Of a DNA stretch of 34,686 bases, positions 24,068-31,506 are shown piece by piece. Source of the DNA: Chromatiales bacterium (GTDB lineage Bacteria > Pseudomonadota > Gammaproteobacteria > SZUA-152); NCBI GenBank assembly GCA_026999335.1, contig JALTPW010000176.1, forward strand, positions 1 to 34,686, given 5' to 3'. Numbering within the stretch: position 1 is the stretch's first letter; each line of letters opens with the position of its first letter. The position numbers and the translations under genes were made by a program. Below the pieces are notes generated by a model that was not told the DNA's origin, ran no database searches, and saw only the letters and a list, made by a program, of their open reading frames with translations.

Positions 24068-24096
24068 ATTATAAGCTGCTGGACGGTGGTTGTAAA
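24068..24096 (-). promoter_or_regulatory. Leftward sigma70 promoter of the modification operon
   Basis: On the - strand the -35 is TTTACA (24096-24091), the spacer is exactly 17 bp, and the -10 is a perfect TATAAT (24073-24068). The predicted transcript starts near 24061, 30 nt before the ATG at 24031. This is the strongest promoter seen in the window. It lies partly in the lipoprotein gene's 3' flank. The -35 is the proximal half of the 24090-24109 dyad, so transcription should be controlled by whatever binds it. Confidence 0.85.
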
Positions 24097-24109
24097 TACT
24101 TGTTTACAA
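24090..24109. promoter_or_regulatory. Dyad operator TTGTAAA-N6-TTTACAA (copy 1)
   Basis: TTGTAAA (24090-24096), six bases, TTTACAA (24103-24109) form a perfect 7-bp dyad. Its proximal half contains the -35 of the adjacent promoter. The same dyad occurs at 32304-32323. It fits the known TyrR box (TGTAAA-N6-TTTACA). Whether the host TyrR-like protein or a phage factor binds is inference; no such regulator gene was recognised here. Confidence 0.8.
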
Positions 24110-24301
24110 CCTCTTGATCTGAGAACGGCACTCGCCCTTATACGGCGGCCACCCGAGGCGTTGATCTGGCGGCAAGTGGGACGTGCGATGCCACAAGTCA
24201 ACCATGTTGCAATAATGCTTATGCATTAATTTCTCATTGTCGTCGCCAATGGAACATGCGATCAATAAAGTAAAACACACTAAAAGTAAGATTTTTTTCA
24301 T
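24104..24301 (-). CDS. Small lipoprotein (putative)
   Basis: This 65-residue protein has a type II signal peptide: MKK, a hydrophobic core LLLVCFTLLIA, and a lipobox ending at Cys16 (LIAC). The mature part of 50 residues (KHYCNMVDLWHRTSHLPPDQ then GWPPYKGECRSQ) contains two further Cys that could form a disulfide. Ser at +2 predicts outer-membrane sorting. Small early phage lipoproteins can block receptors (T5 Llp), and this is a candidate for superinfection exclusion, but no homology was recognised. GAGG precedes the ATG. The stop lies inside the dyad of the following promoter. Confidence 0.72.
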   Translation of the reverse strand: MKKILLLVCFTLLIACSIGDDNEKLMHKHYCNMVDLWHRTSHLPPDQRLGWPPYKGECRSQIKRL

Positions 24302-24304
24302 CGA

Positions 24305-24697
24305 TCAATCCTCAAAAATCCGAATTGCTTGTGTACCAGTGCGTTGATGCGCTGGATAGTCAAACGCGGGCGGCAGAAGCCCTTTGCGCCGCAGCTCAGC
24401 CCGGTACCACGCCGGGTACTTATACCGGGTTGTGATGTAGTCCTCACCGTAAACTTCAACCATCTTGGCCAAAATTTCGTCGTTCGTGTAACCATCCAAA
24501 ATCATCGTTCGGCAGAAGTCACCAATACCACCAGGATTTTTACGGTGCACGTTGTAGACATAATCCTCAGCCTCTTCCAAATAACATTCAATCGTGCCAT
24601 CATCATTCTCGACTAGGAATTTTTCATAATCTCTACGCCGTACACCAATTCGTCGAAGCGCTTTGATGGCCGATCTTTTTGAATTGAAAATCTTCAT
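24305..24697 (-). CDS. Hypothetical protein with WYR-like HTH module
   Basis: This 130-residue protein begins with a basic helix pair (KRSAIKALRRIGVRRRDYEK), then NDDGTIECYLEEAEDYVYNV. Residues about 57-110 form the module shared with 23263-23823: FCRTMILDGYTNDEILAKMV, EVYGED, and YPAWYRAELRRKGLLP. The shared order suggests a sequence-specific or structural DNA-binding unit. It overlaps the SNF2 helicase start by 4 bp and sits in the same leftward unit. Function unknown. Confidence 0.6.
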   Translation of the reverse strand: MKIFNSKRSAIKALRRIGVRRRDYEKFLVENDDGTIECYLEEAEDYVYNVHRKNPGGIGDFCRTMILDGYTNDEILAKMVEVYGEDYITTRYKYPAWYRAELRRKGLLPPAFDYPAHQRTGTQAIRIFED

Positions 24698-26175
24698 TTG
24701 GCCCCCGCGTAATTCTTAAGCGCGTTGAACAGTGCTCGTTGCCCTCTAGCCTTTGATTTCAATGCGTGAAAAATAGCCTCGTCGATCGTATCTTTTGCCA
24801 TTAAGTGGTGAACATACACGCGGGTTGCTTTTGACCCACTACGCCGCACACGTCGAATCAGCTGATCGTAGAGCTCATAATCCCACGTCATCGAAAACCA
24901 GACCACGTGATTACCGCGGTGCTGCAACCCATCCAGCCCATGGGCAGCTGCAGCTGGGTGGACCAACAATACCGGTATGTCGCCGTTGTTCCAACGAGCA
25001 ATCAACTTAGCAGTTTCGCGCGCTTTCACGCCGCTACGGCCGAGATGCGGGGTACTTTTCCCGAGTTTTGCCTTAATTCGCTCCAGGTCATGTTGAAACT
25101 CGTACGCAACCAGTACTGGGCTGCCCTGCAGCTCCTCAATCAATCCGGCCAATGCATCTACCTTGGCGTCGTGCATCTTGGCCCACTCGCGAGATTTCCC
25201 CGGCAGTTTCAGCAAGGCCTCAACTTCGTCGTCGAGGTACACCCCGCCATTAGCTATCTGGCGGCACTTTATCGATGCTGAGGCCGCGGTGCCAGCGGTA
25301 ACTTTCCCATTTTCCAGTTCGACGAGCAATTTATCCTCCAACGTCGTGTAAACGCTCATCGCTTTTTGCGGCAGCTCAATCAATATGTTGTTCTCGACCA
25401 GCTTTGGCATGTCAATGAGGTCGTCTCCCATTCGCAGAGCTAGAGGCTTGAGCCGTTCATAGATCCGCTCCTCAGCACCAGGCTTTAACAACCAATCGTA
25501 GTCAGAATATCCTCTATCGAAGTACTCGCGACGAAAATGCGTAATATACCGTCCAAACGTCCGCCCCTCGTCGAGTACGTAACACTGCCCAAATAGCCCC
25601 ATCAGGCCGTTGGCCGCAGGCGTCCCCGTGAGGCCCCAACGGCGTCGGAATGTCCCGATCACTTGTTTAATAGCCTTAAATCTAATTGAGTTGGTGTTCT
25701 TAAACGCAGTCAACTCATCGACAACGAGGGTATCAAACCCAAGTTTACGCCACCGCTCGATATCAACACGCACTTGAATTTTGCCGGATTTCGTGCGGCG
25801 CTTTTCGACATTAAGTAACCACTCGAGCCCCTCAAAGTTCACGAGAAAAATGTCCGCGTCAGAATGTAGTAACAAATCGTCCTTCGCCGGTCCGTGCAAT
25901 ACCGCGTATGAGAGCCCTGCGAAGTCAGTCCACTTATTGATCTCGCCTGGCCAGACACTGTGGCAAACACGGAGCGGTGCGACAATTAACACCCTGTCGA
26001 TAAGTCCGCATTCCTTAAGGATCTTCAGCGCGCCTAGTGTCACAGCCGTCTTTCCTAGTCCTGGATCTAAGAACAGCGCAGCGGCGGCGTGCTCTAGCAA
26101 GAACTTCACAGCCTTCTTTTGATAGCGTCGAGGTGTCCACGGCTTCGAGAACTGCTTGAAAAGCGTCGATGTCAT
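24694..26175 (-). CDS. SNF2/SF2-family helicase
   Basis: This 493-residue helicase-like ATPase has motif I DPGLGKT (Lys42), a DEAH-type motif II VVDELTAFKN, motif III GLTGTPAANGLMGLFG, and C-terminal motifs HPAAAAHGLDGLQHRG and QLIRRVRRSGS. It is the small phage SNF2/RapA-like type that remodels DNA or nucleoprotein, often encoded next to a VRR-NUC nuclease, as here. The second of two close ATGs (26175) is preferred because AGGTG is seven bases upstream; the first ATG (26181) has it only one base away. Its N-terminal coding region overlaps the VRR-NUC gene by 161 bp. Confidence 0.88.
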   Translation of the reverse strand: MTSTLFKQFSKPWTPRRYQKKAVKFLLEHAAAALFLDPGLGKTAVTLGALKILKECGLIDRVLIVAPLRVCHSVWPGEINKWTDFAGLSYAVLHGPAKDDLLLHSDADIFLVNFEGLEWLLNVEKRRTKSGKIQVRVDIERWRKLGFDTLVVDELTAFKNTNSIRFKAIKQVIGTFRRRWGLTGTPAANGLMGLFGQCYVLDEGRTFGRYITHFRREYFDRGYSDYDWLLKPGAEERIYERLKPLALRMGDDLIDMPKLVENNILIELPQKAMSVYTTLEDKLLVELENGKVTAGTAASASIKCRQIANGGVYLDDEVEALLKLPGKSREWAKMHDAKVDALAGLIEELQGSPVLVAYEFQHDLERIKAKLGKSTPHLGRSGVKARETAKLIARWNNGDIPVLLVHPAAAAHGLDGLQHRGNHVVWFSMTWDYELYDQLIRRVRRSGSKATRVYVHHLMAKDTIDEAIFHALKSKARGQRALFNALKNYAGAK

Positions 26176-26419
26176 TGTCATGCACCTGTATGTTGTAACC
26201 TAATTTGCGCAATTTATCATGTACGTCAAGTTGCTTTGGCGTCGGGGTTTCACCAGGCCGCTTGAACTCGATTAATAATGGCTTGCCCCCTGGCAACCAA
26301 AAGATTCGGTCTGGGAATCCATTGTCGCCGACCACCTTGAGCTTTGAGCCTTCGATCCCGAGGTGCCGCCAAACAAGATCGCACGCACGCCGCTCGATAG
26401 AACTTTCACGGGAGCTCAT
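26015..26419 (-). CDS. VRR-NUC domain nuclease
   Basis: This 134-residue protein carries the virus-type replication-repair nuclease fold: VVGDNGFPDRIFWLPGGKPL followed by LLIEFKRPGETPTPKQLDVH, with the PD...(D/E)xK-like core. VRR-NUC proteins are Mg-dependent nucleases that pair with SNF2 helicases in phages. The conserved core is in residues ~25-85. The last ~50 residues (TRKDGCDTRRAEDP at the end) run in a frame overlapping the helicase N-terminus and may be only loosely constrained. It overlaps the zinc-ribbon gene by 14 bp; no strong Shine-Dalgarno, so coupling is likely. Confidence 0.82.
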   Translation of the reverse strand: MSSRESSIERRACDLVWRHLGIEGSKLKVVGDNGFPDRIFWLPGGKPLLIEFKRPGETPTPKQLDVHDKLRKLGYNIQVHDNDIDAFQAVLEAVDTSTLSKEGCEVLARARRRCAVLRSRTRKDGCDTRRAEDP

Positions 26420-26597
26420 ACTTGTCGCGGCATGGAGCGCAAGCCCCGTTAACTAGGCGGCCAGACCAACTACCACAAAGTTCGCAGGTACCTGGAGAAC
26501 CAGCTGGAATCTCGCTGGCCTCTTTACGGATACGTTCTAATTCAGCCTCGCCGAGCTGTTCAACCAGTTCCTGCGCTTTGTCAACATGGTCTACCAT
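26406..26597 (-). CDS. Small zinc-ribbon protein
   Basis: This 63-residue protein has a charged helical N-terminus (QELVEQLGEAELERIRKEAS) and a CxxC...CxxC zinc site (CELCGSWSGRLVNGACAPC). The spacing between pairs is 11 residues, resembling DksA/TraR-like or treble-clef mini zinc fingers, but it is not assigned to a family. AGGAG precedes the ATG. It sits between the exonuclease and the VRR-NUC/SNF2 pair, so a nucleic-acid or RNA-polymerase-binding role is possible. Confidence 0.68.
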   Translation of the reverse strand: MVDHVDKAQELVEQLGEAELERIRKEASEIPAGSPGTCELCGSWSGRLVNGACAPCRDKYELP

Positions 26598-27163
26598 AAC
26601 TTGTTCTCCTTCAGTAAGACAATAGCGTGCAGTGCTTGACTACGTGCATCATCGAGTGCATTATGGTGGGTGCCGCGCCGCTCGATACGCGGTCCTGGCA
26701 AAATTGATTTGAGTGTTCGATAGCAACGACTGTCCCACGGACGCCAAGGGATGTCGAGCCCAGCCGCACGGTACGCAGCCGCTAATAGTGCGTTGTCGAA
26801 GTCGGCTCCGTTGCCCCAAATGCGACTGTTTTCAACGGCATTAAAGAATCCAGAAAACCTCTCCAACGCCTCACGCAATGTCAACCCGCCTTCTTCAGCA
26901 TGGGCTAGCACTTCACGCGCCTCGTCGGATTGGTTTCCCCACCACTGCATCGTTTGCGCATCAACTGTCAATCCGTGCTCCTGGCACGATGCCGTGTTGA
27001 TGATGGCATAGAACTCGTCGTAGATACCTCCAGGCCAAAACCTAACTGCTCCGATTGACAGAATGACGCTGCCGGGCGCAACACCTAATGTCTCAAGGTC
27101 AACCATCACATCCGACTCGACGCGCTCAAGCTCTTCTAATTTCTCGTCTAATAAAATTGACAT
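26591..27163 (-). CDS. DnaQ-like 3'-5' exonuclease (DEDDh)
   Basis: This 190-residue exonuclease has the DEDDh residues: Asp and Glu in MVDLETLGV, Asp in NGADFDNALLAA, and His and Asp in HHNALDDARSQALHAI. The 3'-5' exonuclease Rv2179c-like family fits its length and the SILSIGAVRFWPGG-style strand. It would process DNA or RNA 3' ends beside the polymerase and PD-(D/E)XK nuclease. GGAGGTGG precedes the ATG, and the gene overlaps the neighbouring PD-(D/E)XK gene by 16 bp. Confidence 0.88.
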   Translation of the reverse strand: MSILLDEKLEELERVESDVMVDLETLGVAPGSVILSIGAVRFWPGGIYDEFYAIINTASCQEHGLTVDAQTMQWWGNQSDEAREVLAHAEEGGLTLREALERFSGFFNAVENSRIWGNGADFDNALLAAAYRAAGLDIPWRPWDSRCYRTLKSILPGPRIERRGTHHNALDDARSQALHAIVLLKENKLW

Positions 27164-27864
27164 TGACCACCTCCGTTAGCTCTGTTAGACTGTCTAAAAA
27201 AACACCAATTACATAGATTGGACGGGCGCGGCGCAAAGCATGTGTCGGATAGCATCGGCTTTACTCGCCGTTCCCATGCACTGATCAAATCATCGAGCTG
27301 GTCGCGGGTGTAGAAGATAGCCGGTTCATCAGGCCCCGGGTGTGTCTGTCCAATATCGAGGTAGACCAATTCAGCGCGCACCCGCTCGACATCGACACAT
27401 GATAACAACCCGCCAAGAGCGTATAATTGCAGCTGTTCCAAATACTCCGCGTGCTTCTCAGGCCGATATTTGCCAGTTTTCCAATCGCGTACGATCAGCT
27501 CATTACCACTTCGCTCGGCACAGTCGACCTTAATACGCACCCGGCATCCAGACCAATCGTCCCAAGTCGTCGGTGTCCAAGATGCAGTAAAGGCCCAAGT
27601 ATCTTCGATAATCAGCGAACCATCCCGCTTTGAAAATTTTCGGCGAAGACGTCTAAACAGCTTACTGAATTGTCGTAGCTCATTGGGCAAACTATCTAGC
27701 TCACCCTTAATGAACGCTTCAGCTAAGTTGTGAATTTCAACGCCACGCTGCATGGCAGCATTAGGCGGCTCTTTAATACGATCAATAAATTTCAGTTTAG
27801 CCTTTAGCGGACACTGTTGGTAATCCGCATATCGGCTAAACGACCAACTTGTGATATTCTGCAC
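27148..27864 (-). CDS. PD-(D/E)XK exonuclease, RecB/Cas4-like with possible Fe-S cluster
   Basis: This 238-residue nuclease has the RecB/Cas4 order: a His in VEIHNLAEAF, the Asp and Lys of LIVRDWKTGKYRPE, and LEQLQLYALGG (the QxxxY motif). One Cys near the N-terminus (DYQQCPLKAKLKF) and three at the C-terminus (LCNWCFFR, then a later Cys) match the Fe-S cysteine pattern of Cas4/AddB. The start is a GTG at 27864 with AAGGAG six bases upstream, preferred over an in-frame ATG at 27885. It overlaps the end of DNA polymerase. Confidence 0.82.
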   Translation of the reverse strand: MQNITSWSFSRYADYQQCPLKAKLKFIDRIKEPPNAAMQRGVEIHNLAEAFIKGELDSLPNELRQFSKLFRRLRRKFSKRDGSLIIEDTWAFTASWTPTTWDDWSGCRVRIKVDCAERSGNELIVRDWKTGKYRPEKHAEYLEQLQLYALGGLLSCVDVERVRAELVYLDIGQTHPGPDEPAIFYTRDQLDDLISAWERRVKPMLSDTCFAPRPSNLCNWCFFRQSNRANGGGQCQFY

Positions 27865-29782
27865 AAAGTTCTCCTTTCTTGTCATAGGGAATTAACTCGG
27901 CCCAGTTAGTTGTGCTAACTGAACCCTCACTCAGCATGGGAACGTCAAATTCGACTGATTCCATAGCCTCACGCAAGGCTTCCATTGCAACCTGGGTATC
28001 TTCGCGCGGCACGGACACGGTAATTTGGTCATGCACGTTTAGCGCTAGCCGCCAACTTGGACGCTTAACGTCAAAAAATCTAATTAACGCCTCCTTCGTG
28101 CAGTCGGCAGCTGAGCCTTGGATCAATACGTTAACCAGCTTATAGTCAAACTTGCGCAACTTGCCGCCAACGAGTTTGGGTGGCTCGCAGTAGTATTCAC
28201 GACCACCCCAAGTTCGAATCGGTAAGTTCAACGCAGCACGCTGCTTCATGTCACTGTACATCTCTCTTAGCCCAGGGTAGAGCTGGAGGATGGCAGATTT
28301 TAACGCTTTCGATTCCTCGACAGACATGTTATTCTTCTCCGCCAGCTTGCCAACCCCCATGCCGTAAATCAAGCCTAAATTCGTGTTCTTGACTGGTTTG
28401 CGCGGGTAATACTTCCCTCGTTTAGCAAGCTCCTCTTGCGCTGAATCATGGAAGTCAATCCACGGATTTTCAATGTACTTTTGTTGTAGTGCGCCGCCGT
28501 CGAAGTGCGCAAGAATGCGTGGTTCTTGTTGACTGTAGTCGCGGTCGATAAATACGTGCCCGTCCCACGGCACAATGTAACTGCGCACTAATGGGAGCGG
28601 CGGCAGTCCGTTAAACGGGCAACGCGGCAGGGTCTTACGTTTAACGCGATCGGTTACTTCATGCTTAAACAGCGGCTCAAATTCATTGGGGATGTTCTGG
28701 AAGTTCGGTGTTGACGAAAGTCTACCTGTCCGCGTGCCGACGTTATCCTTACCTTTAGGGCTGCGCACCTGGTTCCACTGCGTGTAAATTAGTCCACCCG
28801 ACGCCTCAGCTACGCGCAGCCAAGGCTCCATAAACGTACCGAGACACGTGGACAACTGCGCGCGATACGCGAGCACTGCGAGCAACTGTCTGTCTGATAC
28901 AGCCCGCAGGAGTGCGTCTTTATTGGTCTGGAATTTACCTGTTTTTGTGCGAAGCGCTTTGCTCTCATCAATGACCCCAGCTCGCAACATGGCGTCGAAC
29001 AACTGCGCGCCGGAATTTAGATTCACGTCATCGCCGCAATTCAACCGCCGACGCAACCACGCATCAATTCGGCGGTGCCACTGCGCGTACATTTCGACGT
29101 CAGCACGCAGCCGTGGCAAGTCAACTGGCAACCCCTGCCGCTCCATCTCGAGCAGGACCGGCAACAAGCGACGCTCACGGTCGTACGCCTCAGACATGCC
29201 GCGGTCAATTGTCTTCTTATGCAACAATTCGAACAGCGCCTCAGTGCGCTCAACGTCACCTGCCGCGTACTTCCCGACCAAGTCGCCAGGGGCGTAAGCG
29301 AGATAGCGGCCAAAGTAATGCGGACTGTTCTTAGACTTACTAATGCGGACCCCTGGAACTGGTTGGTGTTCGAGTAGCCACTCACCGACAGCATCACGCT
29401 CTTCGGCCGGCCAATTGAGCAGCCGTGCCGCGGCTTCCTTCAGCCCAAGCTCACGTTGATGAGGATCATCCAAGAACAGCAAAAACATCGTGTCGTGCAC
29501 ACGCTGCCAATTAGGCACCGCGAGCCCAAACCAAACCTCGATAACATCAAGATCAAACTTAGCGTTTTGAAACAGAACCCCGCCGCGGTGACGATACGCC
29601 TTTCGCAGCGCCTTGGCGGCCGTACCCCAACCGCAATTATTGGCTGTTGCATGGCCAAATGCATAGTACTCCGCGCGCTTACCTGGATATTTAATCGCGA
29701 CACCTACCGGTTGCGGCGGGTAGTGCGGCCTGCCCTCGATGCCGAAGGTTTCAACGTCGACGGTAACTGGCAGACGCCGCAT
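27836..29782 (-). CDS. DNA polymerase I family (family A) with 3'-5' exonuclease
   Basis: This 648-residue replicative polymerase has exonuclease motifs (Asp9/Glu11 in VTVDVETFG, NAKFDLDVI, YAAGDVERTE) and polymerase motif A (Asp415 in DRDYSQQEPRIL), motif B (KPVKNTNLGLIYGMGVG) and motif C (Asp585 in LNVHDQITV). Two catalytic Asp residues are intact. The motif C residue after HD is Gln586, not the usual Glu. Leu469 occupies the position of E. coli Pol I Phe762, the leucine class seen in many environmental podoviruses. GGGTGAG precedes the ATG. It overlaps a small upstream gene by 32 bp. Confidence 0.95.
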   Translation of the reverse strand: MRRLPVTVDVETFGIEGRPHYPPQPVGVAIKYPGKRAEYYAFGHATANNCGWGTAAKALRKAYRHRGGVLFQNAKFDLDVIEVWFGLAVPNWQRVHDTMFLLFLDDPHQRELGLKEAAARLLNWPAEERDAVGEWLLEHQPVPGVRISKSKNSPHYFGRYLAYAPGDLVGKYAAGDVERTEALFELLHKKTIDRGMSEAYDRERRLLPVLLEMERQGLPVDLPRLRADVEMYAQWHRRIDAWLRRRLNCGDDVNLNSGAQLFDAMLRAGVIDESKALRTKTGKFQTNKDALLRAVSDRQLLAVLAYRAQLSTCLGTFMEPWLRVAEASGGLIYTQWNQVRSPKGKDNVGTRTGRLSSTPNFQNIPNEFEPLFKHEVTDRVKRKTLPRCPFNGLPPLPLVRSYIVPWDGHVFIDRDYSQQEPRILAHFDGGALQQKYIENPWIDFHDSAQEELAKRGKYYPRKPVKNTNLGLIYGMGVGKLAEKNNMSVEESKALKSAILQLYPGLREMYSDMKQRAALNLPIRTWGGREYYCEPPKLVGGKLRKFDYKLVNVLIQGSAADCTKEALIRFFDVKRPSWRLALNVHDQITVSVPREDTQVAMEALREAMESVEFDVPMLSEGSVSTTNWAELIPYDKKGELCAEYHKLVV

Positions 29783-29957
29783 CTAACTCACCCCTCTCAC
29801 GATCAGCGCGCAACTTGTTCAACCTGCTGTGAATGCGACGCAAAAATTGACGGCGTCGCTTAGTCGCCAATTCAAACTTTAGTAAAGCAATGCATTCTTC
29901 TTCATTTGCGTGACGCAGCTCGTCATTCAATCCGCGCCAGTTGCGTAGATTCTCCAT
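29751..29957 (-). CDS. Small charged protein (hypothetical)
   Basis: This 68-residue protein (RNWRGLNDELRHANEEECIA and LRRIHSRLNKLRADRERGEL) is helical and highly charged, similar in style to small accessory proteins before podovirus DNA polymerases. It overlaps the polymerase start by 32 bp. No strong Shine-Dalgarno is seen; a GC hairpin lies 10 bp before the start. Function unknown. Confidence 0.5.
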   Translation of the reverse strand: MENLRNWRGLNDELRHANEEECIALLKFELATKRRRQFLRRIHSRLNKLRADRERGELDAASASYRRR

Positions 29958-29966
29958 CTAATCCGC

Positions 29967-29984
29967 TGGGCGGTTGCCCGCCCA
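29967..29984 (-). promoter_or_regulatory. Hairpin before the small gene upstream of polymerase
   Basis: TGGGCGG (29967-29973) and CCGCCCA (29978-29984) pair perfectly around a 4-nt loop, about 10 bp before the start at 29957 and directly after the SSB-like gene. Read on the - strand it has no T-tract. It could limit translation initiation at 29957 or mark an mRNA processing point. The stem is directly visible; the role is inferred. Confidence 0.35.
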
Positions 29985-30001
29985 ACGCCTCAGGTTGTTA
30001 A

Positions 30002-30820
30002 TTAGTACTTGCGGCGGCGGCGGCGGCTGCGACGACGCGCATTGGCGCGCAAAGGCTTTTGCCGCTGCTCCTGCTGCTCGTCCAAGGAGTACGGGAAATC
30101 GATCGTCGATCGCGCCTCCTCACGTCGGGCCATAATGGCAGGCATAAGCTCATCAGGCACTTTCTGGATGGCCTCAAAAACAATCTTGAACTGCGTCTTC
30201 TGATCAGGTACCAAAGACACATGCGAAATCACGCCAAACGGCGGGCGGCGCAACGCTCCGGCCAGCTGCTTGACATAGCGGGCGTAGCCACGCACCGACG
30301 TCACCGGCAGCTTCAGAAACCCGATGTCGATCGTTTCATAGTGCACCGGATCCTCGAACAGCTCGAACCCGTTGCGAGAAAGCTGACCGGCAGGCAACAA
30401 CGCAAGACGCCTGACATTACGGCACGCCCTCCCCTTTCCGCGATCCGCTGAGCCCCACTCATTGTGGGGGCACTCAGCGCACCTACCACTCTGCGCCTGA
30501 CCGGCGTCAACGACGGCATGGTGCGGCGCCAAGTTCTCCTCCTCTTCGGCGAGCGCAAAACACGTAGGGTTTTGCGGGACGTCCGGATCATAAGGCGTGT
30601 CGTAGTACAAGTTTTCGAATACCGACGCTAGCACAATGACCGCCATCTCGTTGTTCGGCAGCGGACTGTCCTGCCAGCTGAGTACACCGCCCTGCGTAGA
30701 AAAGAACTGGCCGGCAGACGCATTGGCCTCGAGCTCGGCGGCGAGTTGGGCCTCCTTAGCCAGCTCCTCGTCCCATTTCATAATTGCCTTTGATGAACCT
30801 GAACTTCTGGACTTGCGCAT
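30002..30820 (-). CDS. Putative ssDNA-binding-like protein with zinc site
   Basis: This 272-residue protein is a conserved phage type with a CxxC-centred site: GRCAECPHNEWGSADRGKGR followed by ACRNVRRLALLP, where three Cys could bind zinc. Before it is the HHAVVDAGQAQSG segment, and after it beta-rich stretches (IGFLKLPVTSVRGYARYVKQ). This family has often been suspected to be single-stranded-DNA-binding from gene neighbourhood; I cannot prove it here. The C-terminus is unusually basic (RANARRRSRRRRRKY), opposite to the acidic tail of typical SSBs. TAGGAGG precedes the ATG; it lies between polymerase and coiled-coil genes. Confidence 0.6.
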   Translation of the reverse strand: MRKSRSSGSSKAIMKWDEELAKEAQLAAELEANASAGQFFSTQGGVLSWQDSPLPNNEMAVIVLASVFENLYYDTPYDPDVPQNPTCFALAEEEENLAPHHAVVDAGQAQSGRCAECPHNEWGSADRGKGRACRNVRRLALLPAGQLSRNGFELFEDPVHYETIDIGFLKLPVTSVRGYARYVKQLAGALRRPPFGVISHVSLVPDQKTQFKIVFEAIQKVPDELMPAIMARREEARSTIDFPYSLDEQQEQRQKPLRANARRRSRRRRRKY

Positions 30821-30829
30821 TGTAACCTC

Positions 30830-31213
30830 CTAACGTTTTGCGACTGATAAATCTGTGATGTTGAATCGACGCACGCCCGGCACTTCTAAGCCGTGCTCCC
30901 ATTGCTCGCGCACAGCGTCGGTGGAAGGCCGCAACTTATTGGCGAGATGCGTATGGCCTTGGTTGATAACGTAGTCATAAAAGACATTGTAATCGACCAC
31001 CTCAGGCACAGCCTTAACTACCACCTCCACTTTGGCCTGGCGACCTACAACACCGCCACTGGCCTTGCTGAGGTTGTTGATAATGTGGTTTTTCAAGGCT
31101 GTTTCCTCAGCCTTCATCTTATTGACCTCACGCTGCATCTCACGACGACGCTGCCTCAATCGGTAGAGCCGGTCAGCGCATCGACTCAGATTACTCGGAA
31201 ACTTGTACTTCAT
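30830..31213 (-). CDS. Conserved early phage protein with N-terminal coiled coil
   Basis: This 127-residue protein starts with a basic coiled coil (residues ~10-45, YRLRQRRREMQREVNKMKAE) and continues with a conserved-looking C-terminal half: VEVVVKAVPEVVDYNVFYDY, DAVREQWEHGLEVPGVRRFN and a final TDLSVAKR. It resembles small podovirus early proteins of unknown function often near ssDNA-binding and polymerase genes. The ATG at 31213 was chosen because AGGAGGG precedes it. Annealing or nuclease-inhibitor function is possible but unproven. Confidence 0.6.
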   Translation of the reverse strand: MKYKFPSNLSRCADRLYRLRQRRREMQREVNKMKAEETALKNHIINNLSKASGGVVGRQAKVEVVVKAVPEVVDYNVFYDYVINQGHTHLANKLRPSTDAVREQWEHGLEVPGVRRFNITDLSVAKR

Positions 31214-31227
31214 AACTCGCCCTCCTA

Positions 31228-31506
31228 TTACTTGTGGCATCTAGGACACCAGAGCCCGACCGTGTACAATCCACGTTGGCGAGATATGCGCCCAGTGCCG
31301 AGGCACTCAGGGCAATCAGCTGACGTTTGTGCAGCTGTTTCAGCCTCAGCCAATGCGTGCTCGTACAACGCTCGCCACTTGACGAACTCACCAGCATCCC
31401 CGCCACGATCTGGGTGGTGTTGACGCGCCAATCTGCGCCACCGCCGGCTTACCTCGTCCGGCGTGGCAGTGGGCGCTACACCAAACCGCTCACGTGCAGT
31501 CGTCAC
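31228..31506 (-). CDS. Mini J-domain protein with zinc knuckle
   Basis: This 92-residue protein has a compact J-domain (residues ~4-55) with the diagnostic HPD at 31-33 (RQHHPDRGG). It is followed by a CPECLGTG...WCPRCHK pair of Cys-x2-Cys units, as in the DnaJ zinc-binding region but with a single repeat. J-proteins recruit and activate DnaK. The start is GTG at 31506 with GAGGTG seven bases upstream; a longer in-frame start is possible. It overlaps the DUF3310 gene by 17 bp. It may bring host DnaK to replication complexes. Confidence 0.82.
   Translation of the reverse strand: MTTARERFGVAPTATPDEVSRRWRRLARQHHPDRGGDAGEFVKWRALYEHALAEAETAAQTSADCPECLGTGRISRQRGLYTVGLWCPRCHK

Noticed and set aside
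27185..27197. Palindrome TTAGACTGTCTAA near the end of the PD-(D/E)XK gene
   Set aside because: Lies within the coding region, is single-copy, and has no promoter beside it; likely chance.
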